Assembly (NCBI GenBank): GCA_002720865.1
Contig: PBIO01000005.1
Location: 37,011-101,010, forward strand
From: Halobacteriovorax sp.
GTDB taxonomy: Bacteria > Bdellovibrionota > Bacteriovoracia > Bacteriovoracales > Bacteriovoracaceae
Direction: 5' to 3'
DNA: 64,000 nucleotides
Shown here one piece after another: positions 8,235 through 17,250 of this stretch. Below the pieces are notes generated by a model. That model saw only the letters and a program-made list of their open reading frames with translations. It was not told where the DNA came from and did not search any database. The number at the start of each line of letters is the position of its first letter. Position 1 is the stretch's first letter. The position numbers were made by a program, and so were the translations under genes.

Positions 8235-9908
8235 TTATAAAGCGATACTTAAATCAGTTTCAAGTGCTTCTAACTCTTCTTTTTTAGCAGACTTATCAAT
8301 AACCCCATTATCATGATAAGTTGCTCCGTGAGCGGCATTGGCCCTACCTGAAGGGTCTATATCATAGTCTTGCCAACGAGGAATCCATCTTTTGACTAAC
8401 TTCTCTGAAGACTTATGAGGGAACTTCTTTTCAAAAATTCTTCGGTATAAGAAGGCCTCTTTAGTTAATGGTGTATTATGAGGGTAGAGCTCTTCCCTTT
8501 TCGCAAACTCAATATCACTTACGGCCTGCTCAGCAAAATCCTTTAGACCGTCAACCCATGAATAACCTACTCCGTCTGAGAATTGCTCTTTTTGTCTCCA
8601 TAAAACGGAATCTGGTAAGTATGGATCATCAGGCGTATCGAAGGCTTTTCTTAAAACATATTTTTCCATTTTCTCGCCTTGAACAATCATTTTAAGTTCT
8701 GGATCTAGGCTCATGACTTCATCTAAAAATTTTAAATCTAAAAACGGAACTCTGGCCTCGACACCAGCGCCCATTGTGGATCGGTCTGCTCTTTGCACGT
8801 CAGAAGTATGAAGCCTTTTTACTCGTCTTAAGGCCTCTTCATGAAATTCTTTAGCACTTGGGGCATGACCAAAATAAAGGTAACCTCCAAACATCTCATC
8901 TGCCCCCTCCCCAGAAAGTACGACTTTTACACCCTGATCTCTGATATATTTTGTCATAATATACATTGGTGTGGAGGCCCTTACAGTGGTCACATCATAG
9001 GTTTCAACTTTTTCTATTAATTCTTCTACTAAGCTAATACCTTCTTCAACTGTATAAGTGATTTCGTGATGCTCAGTACCTAAGAACTCGGCCACTTCTC
9101 TGGCCTTTACTAAATCTTTTGAGTCCTTATCCAATCCAATTGAAAAACTTTTTATTGTCTTTCCTTGTTTTTTCATTTCTCTAGCTACAATAGATGAAAC
9201 TAATGAAGAATCTAAGCCACCTGAGAGGAGTACCCCTACCGGAACGTCGCTCATTAATCTTTTTTTACAGGCTTCAGTTAAAAGTTCTCTTATTCTTTCA
9301 GGTCCTCTAGTTGGCAACTGCTCTTCAGTCCACCACGTTGGTTTAAAGTATCTTACAAAGCCCTCATCAGTGGTGTAATAATGACCTACAGGAAATGCTT
9401 CAATAGTTTCACAAACATCCTGCAAGGACTTTGACTCACTTGCAAACCACATGGCCCCAGCTGAGTCAGTTCCATAAAATAGAGGTTTAATACCTATAGG
9501 ATCTCTAGCAACAAAAAGTTTATCTTTATCTGCGATGATAAACGAAAAGACCCCATCTAATTTTTTAACTATATCTACGCCCCATTCTTCATAACCATGA
9601 AGGATGATTTCGCTATCGGACTTTGTTCTTCTTGTATGTGGTTTTTTTAGTTCGGATCTCAGCACTTCGTGATTATAAATCTCACCATTATGAACAAGAT
9701 AAGCACCGTCAGTTCCCTCAATTGGTTGCCTGCCAGAATGAAGATCGACAATGGAAAGCCTTTCGTGACAAAGAATGGTACCCCCTGAAGTAACCACATG
9801 ACCGCCCTCATCTGGACCTCTATGCACTAAACGCCTTGAGCACTCAATGGCCTTTTCTAGAGTTTTTGTTACTTCTTTCGCTTTATAGACTGCCAAAATA
9901 CCACACAT
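8235..9908 (-). CDS. asnB: Asparagine synthase (glutamine-hydrolysing)
   Basis: A 557-residue protein, near the 554 of the E. coli enzyme. It converts aspartate, glutamine and ATP to asparagine and glutamate in the cytoplasm. The N-terminal glutaminase domain begins MCGILAVYK, giving the nucleophile Cys2 after Met removal, with RLSIVDLHSGRQPI near residue 51 and VHNGEIYNHEVLR near 72. The synthetase domain has the PP-loop LLSGGLDSSLVSSI near 230 and LSGEGADEMFGGYLYF near 335. The ribosome site is TAGGAGATTAAAAATG. An inverted repeat lies just upstream (9926-9950) and may be an operator. Confidence 0.95.
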   Translation of the reverse strand: MCGILAVYKAKEVTKTLEKAIECSRRLVHRGPDEGGHVVTSGGTILCHERLSIVDLHSGRQPIEGTDGAYLVHNGEIYNHEVLRSELKKPHTRRTKSDSEIILHGYEEWGVDIVKKLDGVFSFIIADKDKLFVARDPIGIKPLFYGTDSAGAMWFASESKSLQDVCETIEAFPVGHYYTTDEGFVRYFKPTWWTEEQLPTRGPERIRELLTEACKKRLMSDVPVGVLLSGGLDSSLVSSIVAREMKKQGKTIKSFSIGLDKDSKDLVKAREVAEFLGTEHHEITYTVEEGISLVEELIEKVETYDVTTVRASTPMYIMTKYIRDQGVKVVLSGEGADEMFGGYLYFGHAPSAKEFHEEALRRVKRLHTSDVQRADRSTMGAGVEARVPFLDLKFLDEVMSLDPELKMIVQGEKMEKYVLRKAFDTPDDPYLPDSVLWRQKEQFSDGVGYSWVDGLKDFAEQAVSDIEFAKREELYPHNTPLTKEAFLYRRIFEKKFPHKSSEKLVKRWIPRWQDYDIDPSGRANAAHGATYHDNGVIDKSAKKEELEALETDLSIAL

Positions 9909-9925
9909 TTTTAATCTCCTATTAT

Positions 9926-9950
9926 TACGAAAACTTTAAAGATTTTCGTA
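9926..9950 (-). promoter_or_regulatory. Inverted repeat upstream of asnB, candidate operator
   Basis: TACGAAAA at 9926-9933 and TTTTCGTA at 9943-9950 form perfect arms around a nine-base spacer that contains the self-complementary CTTTAAAG. It ends only a few bases before the asnB ribosome site. As DNA it looks like a dimer-binding operator; as RNA it would form an 8-bp hairpin. No known regulator consensus is recognised. Confidence 0.45.
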
Positions 9951-10099
9951 TTATTTTAAGAATCCTACCTCTAAAACGGCTTTTTATTAACATATATTTA
10001 TACTATTGATTGATTTTTTGAATAGTTTCAAATTAAAGACTAATTAATTTAAGAACTCTTAAATAAGCCCTCTCTAGAAAGGTGTATTTTAGTGAACCC

Positions 10100-11617
10100 T
10101 TAAGCCGCTAAGGCGATGACTCTTGGAAATCTGATGATAAATCTTGTGTTTTTACATTTTTCGTCGATAAACAGCTCTCCTCCGAGCTGTTCTATAATTC
10201 CATGACTAATAGATAGTCCTAGGCCAGTGCCTTTTCCCATCTCTTTTGTGGTGAAAAATGGCTGCATCACTTTATCTACCACCTCATTTGGAATGCCCGA
10301 ACCTGAGTCAGTAATTACTATATCCACGACATCACTAAGGGCCCGAACTTCGATTTTGGTCCAAGGTTTTTCATCTTTTTCTATGGCATCTATTGAGTTG
10401 TTTAATAGATTTAAAATGACTTGGCCCATTAGGGTTTTTTGGCATTCTATATAAAATTTTGCCTCAGGTTTTATAAAATCTAATCGAATAGATTTTTCAG
10501 CAAACCTTCCTCTGCAAAAAACAAGAGTACTTTCGATAATTTCATCAATATCGTACACATTAACGTCATCCACAAGGCCATCACGGGAAAAGCTCTTTAA
10601 ACCTTTAATAATTTCACTTATACGTTTAACGGTGTCGTCAATATTTTGAATTTTATTTAAAATTTTCTCTTTATCCAGCTCTTCATAAGACTTATTAATA
10701 TTTTTTCTAAGAAACCAATTATTCCCGGCAATGATCTGTAGTGGATTATTTATTTCATGTGCAATGCCAGCGGCCATTTCACCAAGAGCACTTAACTTAG
10801 AAGCTTCTATATTACTGGCCTCAAGTTGTTTTATTTCATCAGTTTTCTCTTCTACTTTTTGCTCTAGATTATGGGCATAGTCTTGAATTTCTTTATTTTT
10901 GGCATCTACCGTAAAAAGTAAATTATCAAAAACTCTAGCTAAGTTATGAAATTCTGCCACATCCGAAAGTTTTTCAGGGTGATCCATTGTCCTAATTTTA
11001 TAATCATCATATTCCTTAACAACCTCCATAGCGTCTAAAATATAATAAATTGGATCGGAGATAAGTGCCCTAACTCTTCTAGTAAACATCCAAACCATGG
11101 CCAAGGAAATACAGCCAATAAATAAACAAAGTATAATCTGAGCTATATAAAATTCTTTTAATCTTTGGGGTACTGATTTGATTACAAGGTATCCGTACGA
11201 CTTGTCATCATCCTTTATTTCAAAAAGACCGGTTAAAGAAAAAGATCCAAAACGCATTTTATCATCTTTTTTTCTTAAAGAGTTTAATTCACTAATACTG
11301 ATTTTCTTCCCAAAGCTACCCAGCGTATTGCCGTTCAAATCTATTATCGAAATAGACTTATACTGATTAGTTTTTTGAATTGATTTTAACTGTCTTTTAA
11401 TTTCTTCTTGGTCTGAAAAAATCACGGCGGGTAAAACGGAATGGGTCATAATTTGACCGTCATTAGAAATAACAGTTTTATAGTCAGAGCGAATAAGGCC
11501 TACCTGAAAGGAAAAAAAGATGATTAGAACAATTCCCATTAAAAGAGAAATACTCCCTAAATACATAAAGGCTAGCTTCTTTCTTAAACCAATGGGTCGC
11601 TTGGGGTAACTAATCAC
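10100..11617 (-). CDS. Membrane sensor histidine kinase (CHASE8-like sensor)
   Basis: I prefer the GTG at 11617 (505 residues). The longest frame starts at a TTG at 11656, but TATAAA overlaps that codon and looks like a -10. The protein has one membrane helix near residues 16-36, an extracytoplasmic region of about 120 residues with a CHASE8-like pattern (VISNDGQIMTHSVLPAV), a second helix near 157-177, a HAMP-like linker and a coiled coil. It then has HisKA with GEMAAGIAHEINNP (phospho-acceptor His about residue 287) and HATPase_c motifs NLLNNSIDAIEKD, DSGSGIPNEV and GKGTGLGLSISHGI. No response regulator is adjacent, so it is an orphan kinase. The signal is unknown. Confidence 0.85.
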   Translation of the reverse strand: MISYPKRPIGLRKKLAFMYLGSISLLMGIVLIIFFSFQVGLIRSDYKTVISNDGQIMTHSVLPAVIFSDQEEIKRQLKSIQKTNQYKSISIIDLNGNTLGSFGKKISISELNSLRKKDDKMRFGSFSLTGLFEIKDDDKSYGYLVIKSVPQRLKEFYIAQIILCLFIGCISLAMVWMFTRRVRALISDPIYYILDAMEVVKEYDDYKIRTMDHPEKLSDVAEFHNLARVFDNLLFTVDAKNKEIQDYAHNLEQKVEEKTDEIKQLEASNIEASKLSALGEMAAGIAHEINNPLQIIAGNNWFLRKNINKSYEELDKEKILNKIQNIDDTVKRISEIIKGLKSFSRDGLVDDVNVYDIDEIIESTLVFCRGRFAEKSIRLDFIKPEAKFYIECQKTLMGQVILNLLNNSIDAIEKDEKPWTKIEVRALSDVVDIVITDSGSGIPNEVVDKVMQPFFTTKEMGKGTGLGLSISHGIIEQLGGELFIDEKCKNTRFIIRFPRVIALAA

Positions 11618-11741
11618 ATATACTTTTCGACAACTAAATGAACAATCTTTATACAAAAATCAAGTAGATGACCTTTAAAACACTTCTAAGTGCGCTAAAT
11701 CTCATGAATATTTTGGAGAGTTTTTTGCTTTATTACTTCTT

Positions 11742-12452
11742 ATGAAACTTATACTAAAGACCATCTTTATTACGGCCCTTTGTCTTACTCTGCCAACTCT
11801 CCTTTTTGCCGGGAAGAAAAAAGAGTTAACAAAAGAGCAAATTGAAAAAATAAGACAGATGACGGAAACGATTATAAAGAAAACGCATCATAGTCTTGAT
11901 AATGAGAGAAATAATAGAAGAAGAAAGTTTAAACTTAAATTTCATAGCATCAAAAACCCACAATATTTTTTGGAGTCAAACTTCACAATTGGTCGTTTTC
12001 TCTTTGGTAAACCTAATTACAAGATAGGTGTCAATCCTATCGTTTTTGATCATCATATTTCAGACATAGCCCTTGAAGGAATCCTGGCCCATGAGCTAGT
12101 TCATTCAGAGGATTATTATAATGGATCGACTATCAGAACAATTATTCCCATCGGTTTTAAAGTAAGTAGAAAGAAAAAGAGAATACAATACGAAAGAAAA
12201 ACAGATCTTAAAACTGTGCTCTATGGATATTCAAAAGGTTTAATTGCCTATAAAAAATTCCAGTACCCACTCCTTTCTCCAAAGGAGTTAAAAAAGAAAA
12301 AAGAGGAATATTTAACTCCAGAAGAAATTGAGTTAATTGACAGTATAAAAGAAGATCATCCTAAACTTATACAAAAGTGGCTAAAAGGAAAAATCCCCGT
12401 TGACTTAAAGCAATTTAAAGCTGAAATTAAGGCCCATTTAGAAAATTCGTAA
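11742..12452 (+). CDS. Secreted zincin-like metalloprotease (HExxH)
   Basis: A 236-residue protein with an N-terminal signal peptide (about residues 1-23, ending LPTLLFAG) and a strongly basic mature part. The zinc motif HELVH begins at His117 in ILAHELVHSEDYYN. A glutamate in YERKTDLKT about 20 residues after a basic loop could be the third ligand, by analogy with other gluzincins. No exact family is recognised, and the fold is an inference from the motif. There is no Shine-Dalgarno site; an extended -10-like TGCTTTATT ends seven bases before the ATG, so the mRNA may be leaderless. It lies 10 bases before tpm and probably forms a two-gene operon with it. Confidence 0.65.
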   Translation: MKLILKTIFITALCLTLPTLLFAGKKKELTKEQIEKIRQMTETIIKKTHHSLDNERNNRRRKFKLKFHSIKNPQYFLESNFTIGRFLFGKPNYKIGVNPIVFDHHISDIALEGILAHELVHSEDYYNGSTIRTIIPIGFKVSRKKKRIQYERKTDLKTVLYGYSKGLIAYKKFQYPLLSPKELKKKKEEYLTPEEIELIDSIKEDHPKLIQKWLKGKIPVDLKQFKAEIKAHLENS

Positions 12453-12462
12453 GAGGGATTAA

Positions 12463-13110
12463 ATGGAAAAAGAATTTTGGCTAAACAAATGGAACCAAAA
12501 CTCTATTGGGTTTCATAGAAGTGAGTATCACCCAGAGCTCTTAAAATATATTACTAAATTTGAAGAACTTGAAAAATCTGTGCTAGTTCCTCTTTGTGGA
12601 AAGTCCTTAGACTTAATTTATTTAAAAGATCAGGGCTTTAATGTGGTTGGCATTGAATTTTCTAAAAAAGCTTGTGAAGAGTTTTTTAATGAAAATAATA
12701 TCGAATATCAAATTATAACCGAAGACGGGTTTGAGATCTTTGAAAGTGATAAAATTCATTTGTACTGCGGAGATTATTTTAAATTTGTTCCAAGAGAAAA
12801 ACTAAACTTTGCCTATGACCGAGCCGCCATCGTGGCCCTCGACCCAAACAATCGAAAAGCATATGCTGATCAATACGCCAAAAATATAAACGCAGGTGGA
12901 AAGCTTCTTATGCTTACTTTTGAATACGATCAATCAAAATGCCAAGGACCACCCTGGTCTACTGAGGAATATTTTATCTACGAATACTTTGAAAAAGAAT
13001 TTGATATAGATATTTTAGAAAACTCGCAAATCAAAGTTGGAAACCCTCGCATGCAAGAGGCCGGTGTATCTACGGCACTTCAAAAAACTTTTCTTCTTAC
13101 AAAGAAATAA
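12463..13110 (+). CDS. tpm: Thiopurine S-methyltransferase family protein
   Basis: A 215-residue class I SAM-dependent methyltransferase, close to the usual 218 of bacterial TPMT. Family signatures are FWLNKWNQNSIGFHRSEYHP at the N-terminus, VLVPLCGKSLDLIYL near residue 40 (SAM loop) and GFNVVGIEFSKKACEEFF near 59. CAYDRAAIVAL-type spacing appears as FAYDRAAIVALDP near 112. Members methylate thiols, selenium or tellurium compounds; the real substrate here is unknown. The ribosome site is GAGGGATTAAATG. A bidirectional terminator follows. Confidence 0.9.
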   Translation: MEKEFWLNKWNQNSIGFHRSEYHPELLKYITKFEELEKSVLVPLCGKSLDLIYLKDQGFNVVGIEFSKKACEEFFNENNIEYQIITEDGFEIFESDKIHLYCGDYFKFVPREKLNFAYDRAAIVALDPNNRKAYADQYAKNINAGGKLLMLTFEYDQSKCQGPPWSTEEYFIYEYFEKEFDIDILENSQIKVGNPRMQEAGVSTALQKTFLLTKK

Positions 13111-13112
13111 AA

Positions 13113-13134
13113 AAACCACCCCGAAGGGTGGTTT
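13113..13134. terminator. Bidirectional terminator
   Basis: AAACCACCC at 13113-13121 pairs with GGGTGGTTT at 13126-13134 around a CGAA tetraloop (9-bp stem). Read leftward it is followed by a run of T, read rightward by TTTCTATAT. It serves tpm on the plus strand and the subtilase on the minus strand. Confidence 0.85.
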
Positions 13135-13172
13135 CTATATGATCTTTCGATCTGCGCGATAGACTTAAAGGA

Positions 13173-14522
13173 CTACTTTAAAACAAATGGGCTAGGCATC
13201 GGCAATACATACCCTTCGCGAAGATTTCCATCCTTGGAAAGACCCTTTTCCAAATCCTTGGTCGTAATTTGATTGTGAGATAATTCAATGGCCTTATCCA
13301 GGTCCATCTTTAGTGAATTTTCCGCAGCATTAATTGCACGAAGCATATTCACGTCACCACCAGCTTTAACTTTTGAAGCATAGCTTCTACGCTTATCAAC
13401 AGTTTTCATGATGATCTTCTTAATTTGAACTGGAAGTAGCTCAGCATTGATTTCAGATACTCTAGCAGCAATATTTGAAACATAAGGAGCAGCTTGAGAT
13501 GTACCAGAAACTTCTAGGTACATATTATCTGGAACTGTAGAGTTAATAGCAACTCCAGGAGCGGCAACATCTACAGTTTTCTTACCGTAGTTAGAAAAAC
13601 TAGCTAGTTTTCCAGCATCAATAGTAGCAGCAACAGAAATCACGTTATCCGCATCAATATTAGTTGGAAAAGAACCAAATTCATCATTTGATAAACCGTC
13701 ATTACCAGCAGCAAATACAAATAATGTGTTTCTAGCTTCGCTTACAAAGTGAAGACCTTCTTTATTAAGAGTTGTAAGAAAATGCTTAGCAACTTCAACA
13801 ATTTCCTCTTCTGTTAGCTTAAAAGGCTTACCGATTAATTCAGCAATCATTCTAGCCTGAGGATATCCAGTTCCAAAAGATCCGTTAGCAACTTTTGCTC
13901 CGTGTGAATTAACATAAGCTGCAATCTCAATCATTGTCGTAAGTTGAGCTTTAGCAAGCTGTCCCATTGCTAATTTAGCAAGAGTAAGTCCTAAACCTTT
14001 CTCAGCGGCCATATCAATTTCTTTTTGACCGGGAAGCGCAACTTCAGTTGGAATAAGTTTTACAGATAAAATCTTAGCCGTAGGGTTTTTAGCAACGGAA
14101 ATACCAGCTACGTGAGTTCCGTGCATAAAGTTTCCGTAAACCTGAATTGATTTTAAAAACTCTTGATCTGAAAGCTTAGTTTTGATCCATTCTCTTTCTT
14201 CTTCAGTAATTGTTCCGTGAAAAGATTTTGCCTGAAGAGCAAAAAACTTACGAATATCCATAGTTAATGAATTTCTGTATTTCGGGTCAATAACAAGATT
14301 GTTACCTTCAGCAAAGTTCCATCCATAGATGTCGTCTTGATAACCGTTTCTATCTTCATCACGATCATTTGAGATCTCACCTTCAGCTGGGTTGATCCAA
14401 AGACTTGCTAATAGGTCTTTATGAAGAGTATCCGTTCCTGAGTCTATAACCGCTAGTGTCGTTGCTCCGGCCGTGGCGCCTAGGAAAAGCGAAAGGGCCA
14501 ATAGGGATTTGATTAATTGCAT
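13173..14522 (-). CDS. Secreted subtilisin-like serine protease (S8), no propeptide visible
   Basis: The start is the ATG at 14522, because GGAGG lies just upstream, inside the longer open frame that begins with TTG at 14537. The product is 449 residues. A signal peptide (MQLIKSLLALSLFLGATAGA) leads almost directly into the catalytic Asp27 (LAVIDSGTD). The His is in MHGTHVAGI near 131 and the Ser in SGTSQAAPYVS near 340. An I9-type prodomain is absent, and a long insertion separates Asp from His. It is probably exported and autonomous in folding. The C-terminus ends VLPMPSPFVLK without an anchor. A role in degrading prey or environmental protein is an inference from the protease-rich context. 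Confidence 0.9.
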   Translation of the reverse strand: MQLIKSLLALSLFLGATAGATTLAVIDSGTDTLHKDLLASLWINPAEGEISNDRDEDRNGYQDDIYGWNFAEGNNLVIDPKYRNSLTMDIRKFFALQAKSFHGTITEEEREWIKTKLSDQEFLKSIQVYGNFMHGTHVAGISVAKNPTAKILSVKLIPTEVALPGQKEIDMAAEKGLGLTLAKLAMGQLAKAQLTTMIEIAAYVNSHGAKVANGSFGTGYPQARMIAELIGKPFKLTEEEIVEVAKHFLTTLNKEGLHFVSEARNTLFVFAAGNDGLSNDEFGSFPTNIDADNVISVAATIDAGKLASFSNYGKKTVDVAAPGVAINSTVPDNMYLEVSGTSQAAPYVSNIAARVSEINAELLPVQIKKIIMKTVDKRRSYASKVKAGGDVNMLRAINAAENSLKMDLDKAIELSHNQITTKDLEKGLSKDGNLREGYVLPMPSPFVLK

Positions 14523-14649
14523 TTTGCCTCCGTGCAAATATGGTCTGTAAAAGACCGAGTGTTTTCATAATAAATAAGTTGTAAAATTAAACTTCCCTAT
14601 AGAGACGTCGTCCATGTTCAATTCCTTTCTTTTTCTGTCATCAAAGGCC

Positions 14650-14655
14650 TATAAT
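14650..14655 (+). promoter_or_regulatory. Consensus -10 box abutting the dehydrogenase start
   Basis: A perfect TATAAT ends six bases before the ATG at 14662. No Shine-Dalgarno sequence lies between, so transcription would begin at or next to the start codon. The -35 region is T-rich but unclear. Confidence 0.55.
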
Positions 14656-14661
14656 CCTTCT

Positions 14662-15627
14662 ATGGAAAAACAAAAGATACTTGTTACGCAGAGCATACTT
14701 AATAATGGCATCGAAATTTTAGAGAATGCAGGTCTAGAGGTGGAAATTTGGCAGGAAAAGGGCCCAATTTCTTACGAGAAGCTTTTAAATATGGCTTCGG
14801 ATAAAGTAGGTATCATTTCTATGCTTAGTGACAGAATCGATTCTAAGCTCTTAGAGAATGCTCCTCATCTTAAGGTTGTAAGCAATTACGCGGTGGGCTT
14901 TAATAATATTGATGTTCAAGCGGCCTCTAAACTTAAAATTGCCGTTGGAAATACACCGGGAGTTTTAACGGATGCCACTGCCGACCTGGCCATGGCCCTT
15001 CTTTTAAACCTATCTAGAAAAATTAGACCCGCAAGTGAAAATGTAAAAAACGGAGAATGGATCAACTGGGAGCCCATGGGCTTTCTCGGAAAATCCCTTA
15101 AAGGAAAAACTTTAGGGATCTATGGACTTGGAAGAATCGGTCAGGCCTTGGCCAAAAGATGCACCCACGGTTTTGGTATGGATCTTATTCACCATACTAG
15201 AAGTGAAAAACTAATGGGAACTAAAGTAGATTTTGAAACGCTTTTAAAAACAAGTGACGTACTCTCAATACATTGTCCATTAACTGAAGAGACCAATGGT
15301 TTATTTGATTACGAAAATTTAAGTAAAATGAAAAAAGATAGTATCCTAATCAATACGGCCAGAGGTGAGGTCATCGTAGAAAAAGATTTAGAAAAGAAAG
15401 TAAATGAGGGTCATTTCTTCGGCGTGGGTCTAGATGTTACGGCGCCAGAACCAATGAGCGCAAACTCTTCCCTATTAAAAAATGAAAGGGTCTTAGTTAC
15501 TCCCCATATAGGAAGTGCTGATTATGAAACAAGAGCGGCTATGAGTGAGCTCGTTGCAAGAAATATTATTTCAGCTTTAAACAAAGCGGAACTACCAGGC
15601 TTTGTTAACCCTGATGTTTGGAATTAG
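14662..15627 (+). CDS. D-isomer-specific 2-hydroxyacid dehydrogenase (glyoxylate reductase-like)
   Basis: A 321-residue NAD(P)-dependent reductase. The longer frame from 14614 adds hydrophobic residues with no ribosome site, so I use the ATG at 14662. Motifs: substrate-side SNYAVGFNNIDV near residue 75, Rossmann GIYGLGRIGQALAKR near 152, catalytic Arg in INTARGEVI near 231, the acid in GLDVTAPEPM near 258, and the catalytic His in VLVTPHIGSADYET near 278. The family reduces glyoxylate, hydroxypyruvate or related 2-oxoacids in the cytoplasm. Its last 36 bases overlap the end of the convergent subtilase gene. Candidate leaderless mRNA. Confidence 0.9.
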   Translation: MEKQKILVTQSILNNGIEILENAGLEVEIWQEKGPISYEKLLNMASDKVGIISMLSDRIDSKLLENAPHLKVVSNYAVGFNNIDVQAASKLKIAVGNTPGVLTDATADLAMALLLNLSRKIRPASENVKNGEWINWEPMGFLGKSLKGKTLGIYGLGRIGQALAKRCTHGFGMDLIHHTRSEKLMGTKVDFETLLKTSDVLSIHCPLTEETNGLFDYENLSKMKKDSILINTARGEVIVEKDLEKKVNEGHFFGVGLDVTAPEPMSANSSLLKNERVLVTPHIGSADYETRAAMSELVARNIISALNKAELPGFVNPDVWN

Positions 15628-17121
15628 TAAGGCCATTAGTAATCCCAGCAATAAACTAAGATTAAAAGGTCCTCCCCCTCCACCATTTTGTAGGTCAACG
15701 GTTCCACAGGCTCCGCCAGTTTCTTCATCCTGACCATTAAACCAAGTGATCGTGACCGGTTCAGAGGTAGCCGATAAGGCCGGTTCATCAAATACAAAGT
15801 CAGGGTCTGCTTCCATACTTTGCGCCATCATCACGGCCGCTTCAGCATCTAAAAGTCCCGAACCGCAAATAGAATCATCGCAGCTACTTGAAGCGCTAAA
15901 GCTTGCTGCAGAATCAACAATGGCCTGTCTTATCTGCGCAGGCGAGAGGGCCGGATTAACTCCAACCATTAGTGCCGCCACTCCGGCCACGTGGGGAGCT
16001 GCCATACTTGTACCTTTCATTTGAATATAGTCACTATTGCCAGGGCCTCTAGTGCCATCATTATGGGTAGACATAACCCCAACTTCCCCACCGCCAGGGG
16101 CAGAGATATCAATAAACTCTCCATAGTTAGAAAAGAAACTTTTATCCATATTTTCATCAGTGGAGGCCACTGTAATAACTCCCTTGCAGTTGGCCGGAGA
16201 ATAATGAATAAAATCTATATTTTGATTACTATTACCTGAGGCCACAACCACTACGGCTCCTGCAGCATTGGCCGCATCAACTGCTTCTTGCATCATGGCC
16301 GAACAACTTCCACGGCCTCCGAGACTTAAATTAATTACTCTAGCAGGGTTAGCATTAGGAGCAACACCACTAACAGGAACACCGGCGGCCCATTTAATTC
16401 CATCAGCAATATCGCTGGCCCAGCCACCGCATTTTCCAAGCACTCTAACCGGAACCACCTTTGCCCCAAAGCTTACTCCTGCAACTCCAAAAGCATTACC
16501 GGTCTTAGCAGCGATAGTTCCTGCCACATGGGTTCCATGCCAGCTAGAATCTATGGTCTGCCCATTAAAACAAGGATCCCCAGATGAAATCCAATCACCT
16601 GGATCGCTTGGGTCATTATCCCTACCATCACCATCATTTCCCATAAAAGGATCTGAAACAAGATCAGCTCCCGCAAGAATTTTAGAGTTTAAATCCACAT
16701 GAGAAGTAATCCCCGTATCAACAACGGCCACAACAACTTCTTCCCCAAAAGTAATATCCCATGCTGCTGGAAGATTTATTCCGGCCACCTGATCATGATA
16801 ATGCCATTGTAAAAACCATAATTGATCTTCCTCTGTTCCATCATCCCCTGGCTCAAAAAAATGGGACATAACTTTATCTTCTACAACCCATTCAACCCCC
16901 GCATCTAACTTGAAGTTCTCTTTGGCCTCTTTTAATTCTTTTTCTGAATTAAATTGATGAACCTCTTTAGAAGTAACTCTAAAGGCTTCGCGCATAATAC
17001 CTCTGGCAGGATTTTTTCTTTTGACGATTAGACGGGACTTCATTTTCCCATGGGCTTCAGAAACTATAGCGATGGCCCATATAAAGAGACCAAGCCATAG
17101 ATAATAGCTTATTTTTTTCAT
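15592..17121 (-). CDS. Secreted subtilisin-like protease with GlyGly-CTERM-like tail
   Basis: A 509-residue preproprotease. The signal peptide is about residues 1-24 (ending AIVSEAHG). An N-terminal prodomain runs to about 110. The S8 domain has the Asp in VVAVVDTGITSH, the His in SWHGTHVAGTIAA and the Ser in MKGTSMAAPHVAG. After two cysteines (SSCDDSICGSG) and a short acidic linker, the C-terminus is NGGGGGPFNLSLLLGLLMA, then a short polar tail. This glycine run plus membrane helix at the extreme end matches the layout of GlyGly-CTERM sorting signals that are cut by rhombosortase. The usual Arg cluster at the end is weak (one Arg, one Lys). It was probably translocated, then processed at the cell surface. 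Confidence 0.9.
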   Translation of the reverse strand: MKKISYYLWLGLFIWAIAIVSEAHGKMKSRLIVKRKNPARGIMREAFRVTSKEVHQFNSEKELKEAKENFKLDAGVEWVVEDKVMSHFFEPGDDGTEEDQLWFLQWHYHDQVAGINLPAAWDITFGEEVVVAVVDTGITSHVDLNSKILAGADLVSDPFMGNDGDGRDNDPSDPGDWISSGDPCFNGQTIDSSWHGTHVAGTIAAKTGNAFGVAGVSFGAKVVPVRVLGKCGGWASDIADGIKWAAGVPVSGVAPNANPARVINLSLGGRGSCSAMMQEAVDAANAAGAVVVVASGNSNQNIDFIHYSPANCKGVITVASTDENMDKSFFSNYGEFIDISAPGGGEVGVMSTHNDGTRGPGNSDYIQMKGTSMAAPHVAGVAALMVGVNPALSPAQIRQAIVDSAASFSASSSCDDSICGSGLLDAEAAVMMAQSMEADPDFVFDEPALSATSEPVTITWFNGQDEETGGACGTVDLQNGGGGGPFNLSLLLGLLMALLIPNIRVNKAW

Positions 17122-17250
17122 AACTCATCCTTGAGCGACCCTGAAGCATCCTTGCTTCATTACTAATATAAAAAGCAATCTTTGTGCCGAAAATTTGTAC
17201 TTAATTTTCAAGAGCTTATAAGAAAATAAGATGACCCTAGTGGGAAAAAG

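Noticed and set aside
16268..16702. A 144-residue frame antisense to the second subtilase.
   Set aside because: Composition is that of a reversed GC-richer coding region (Pro/Ala/Ser-rich) and it has no ribosome site.
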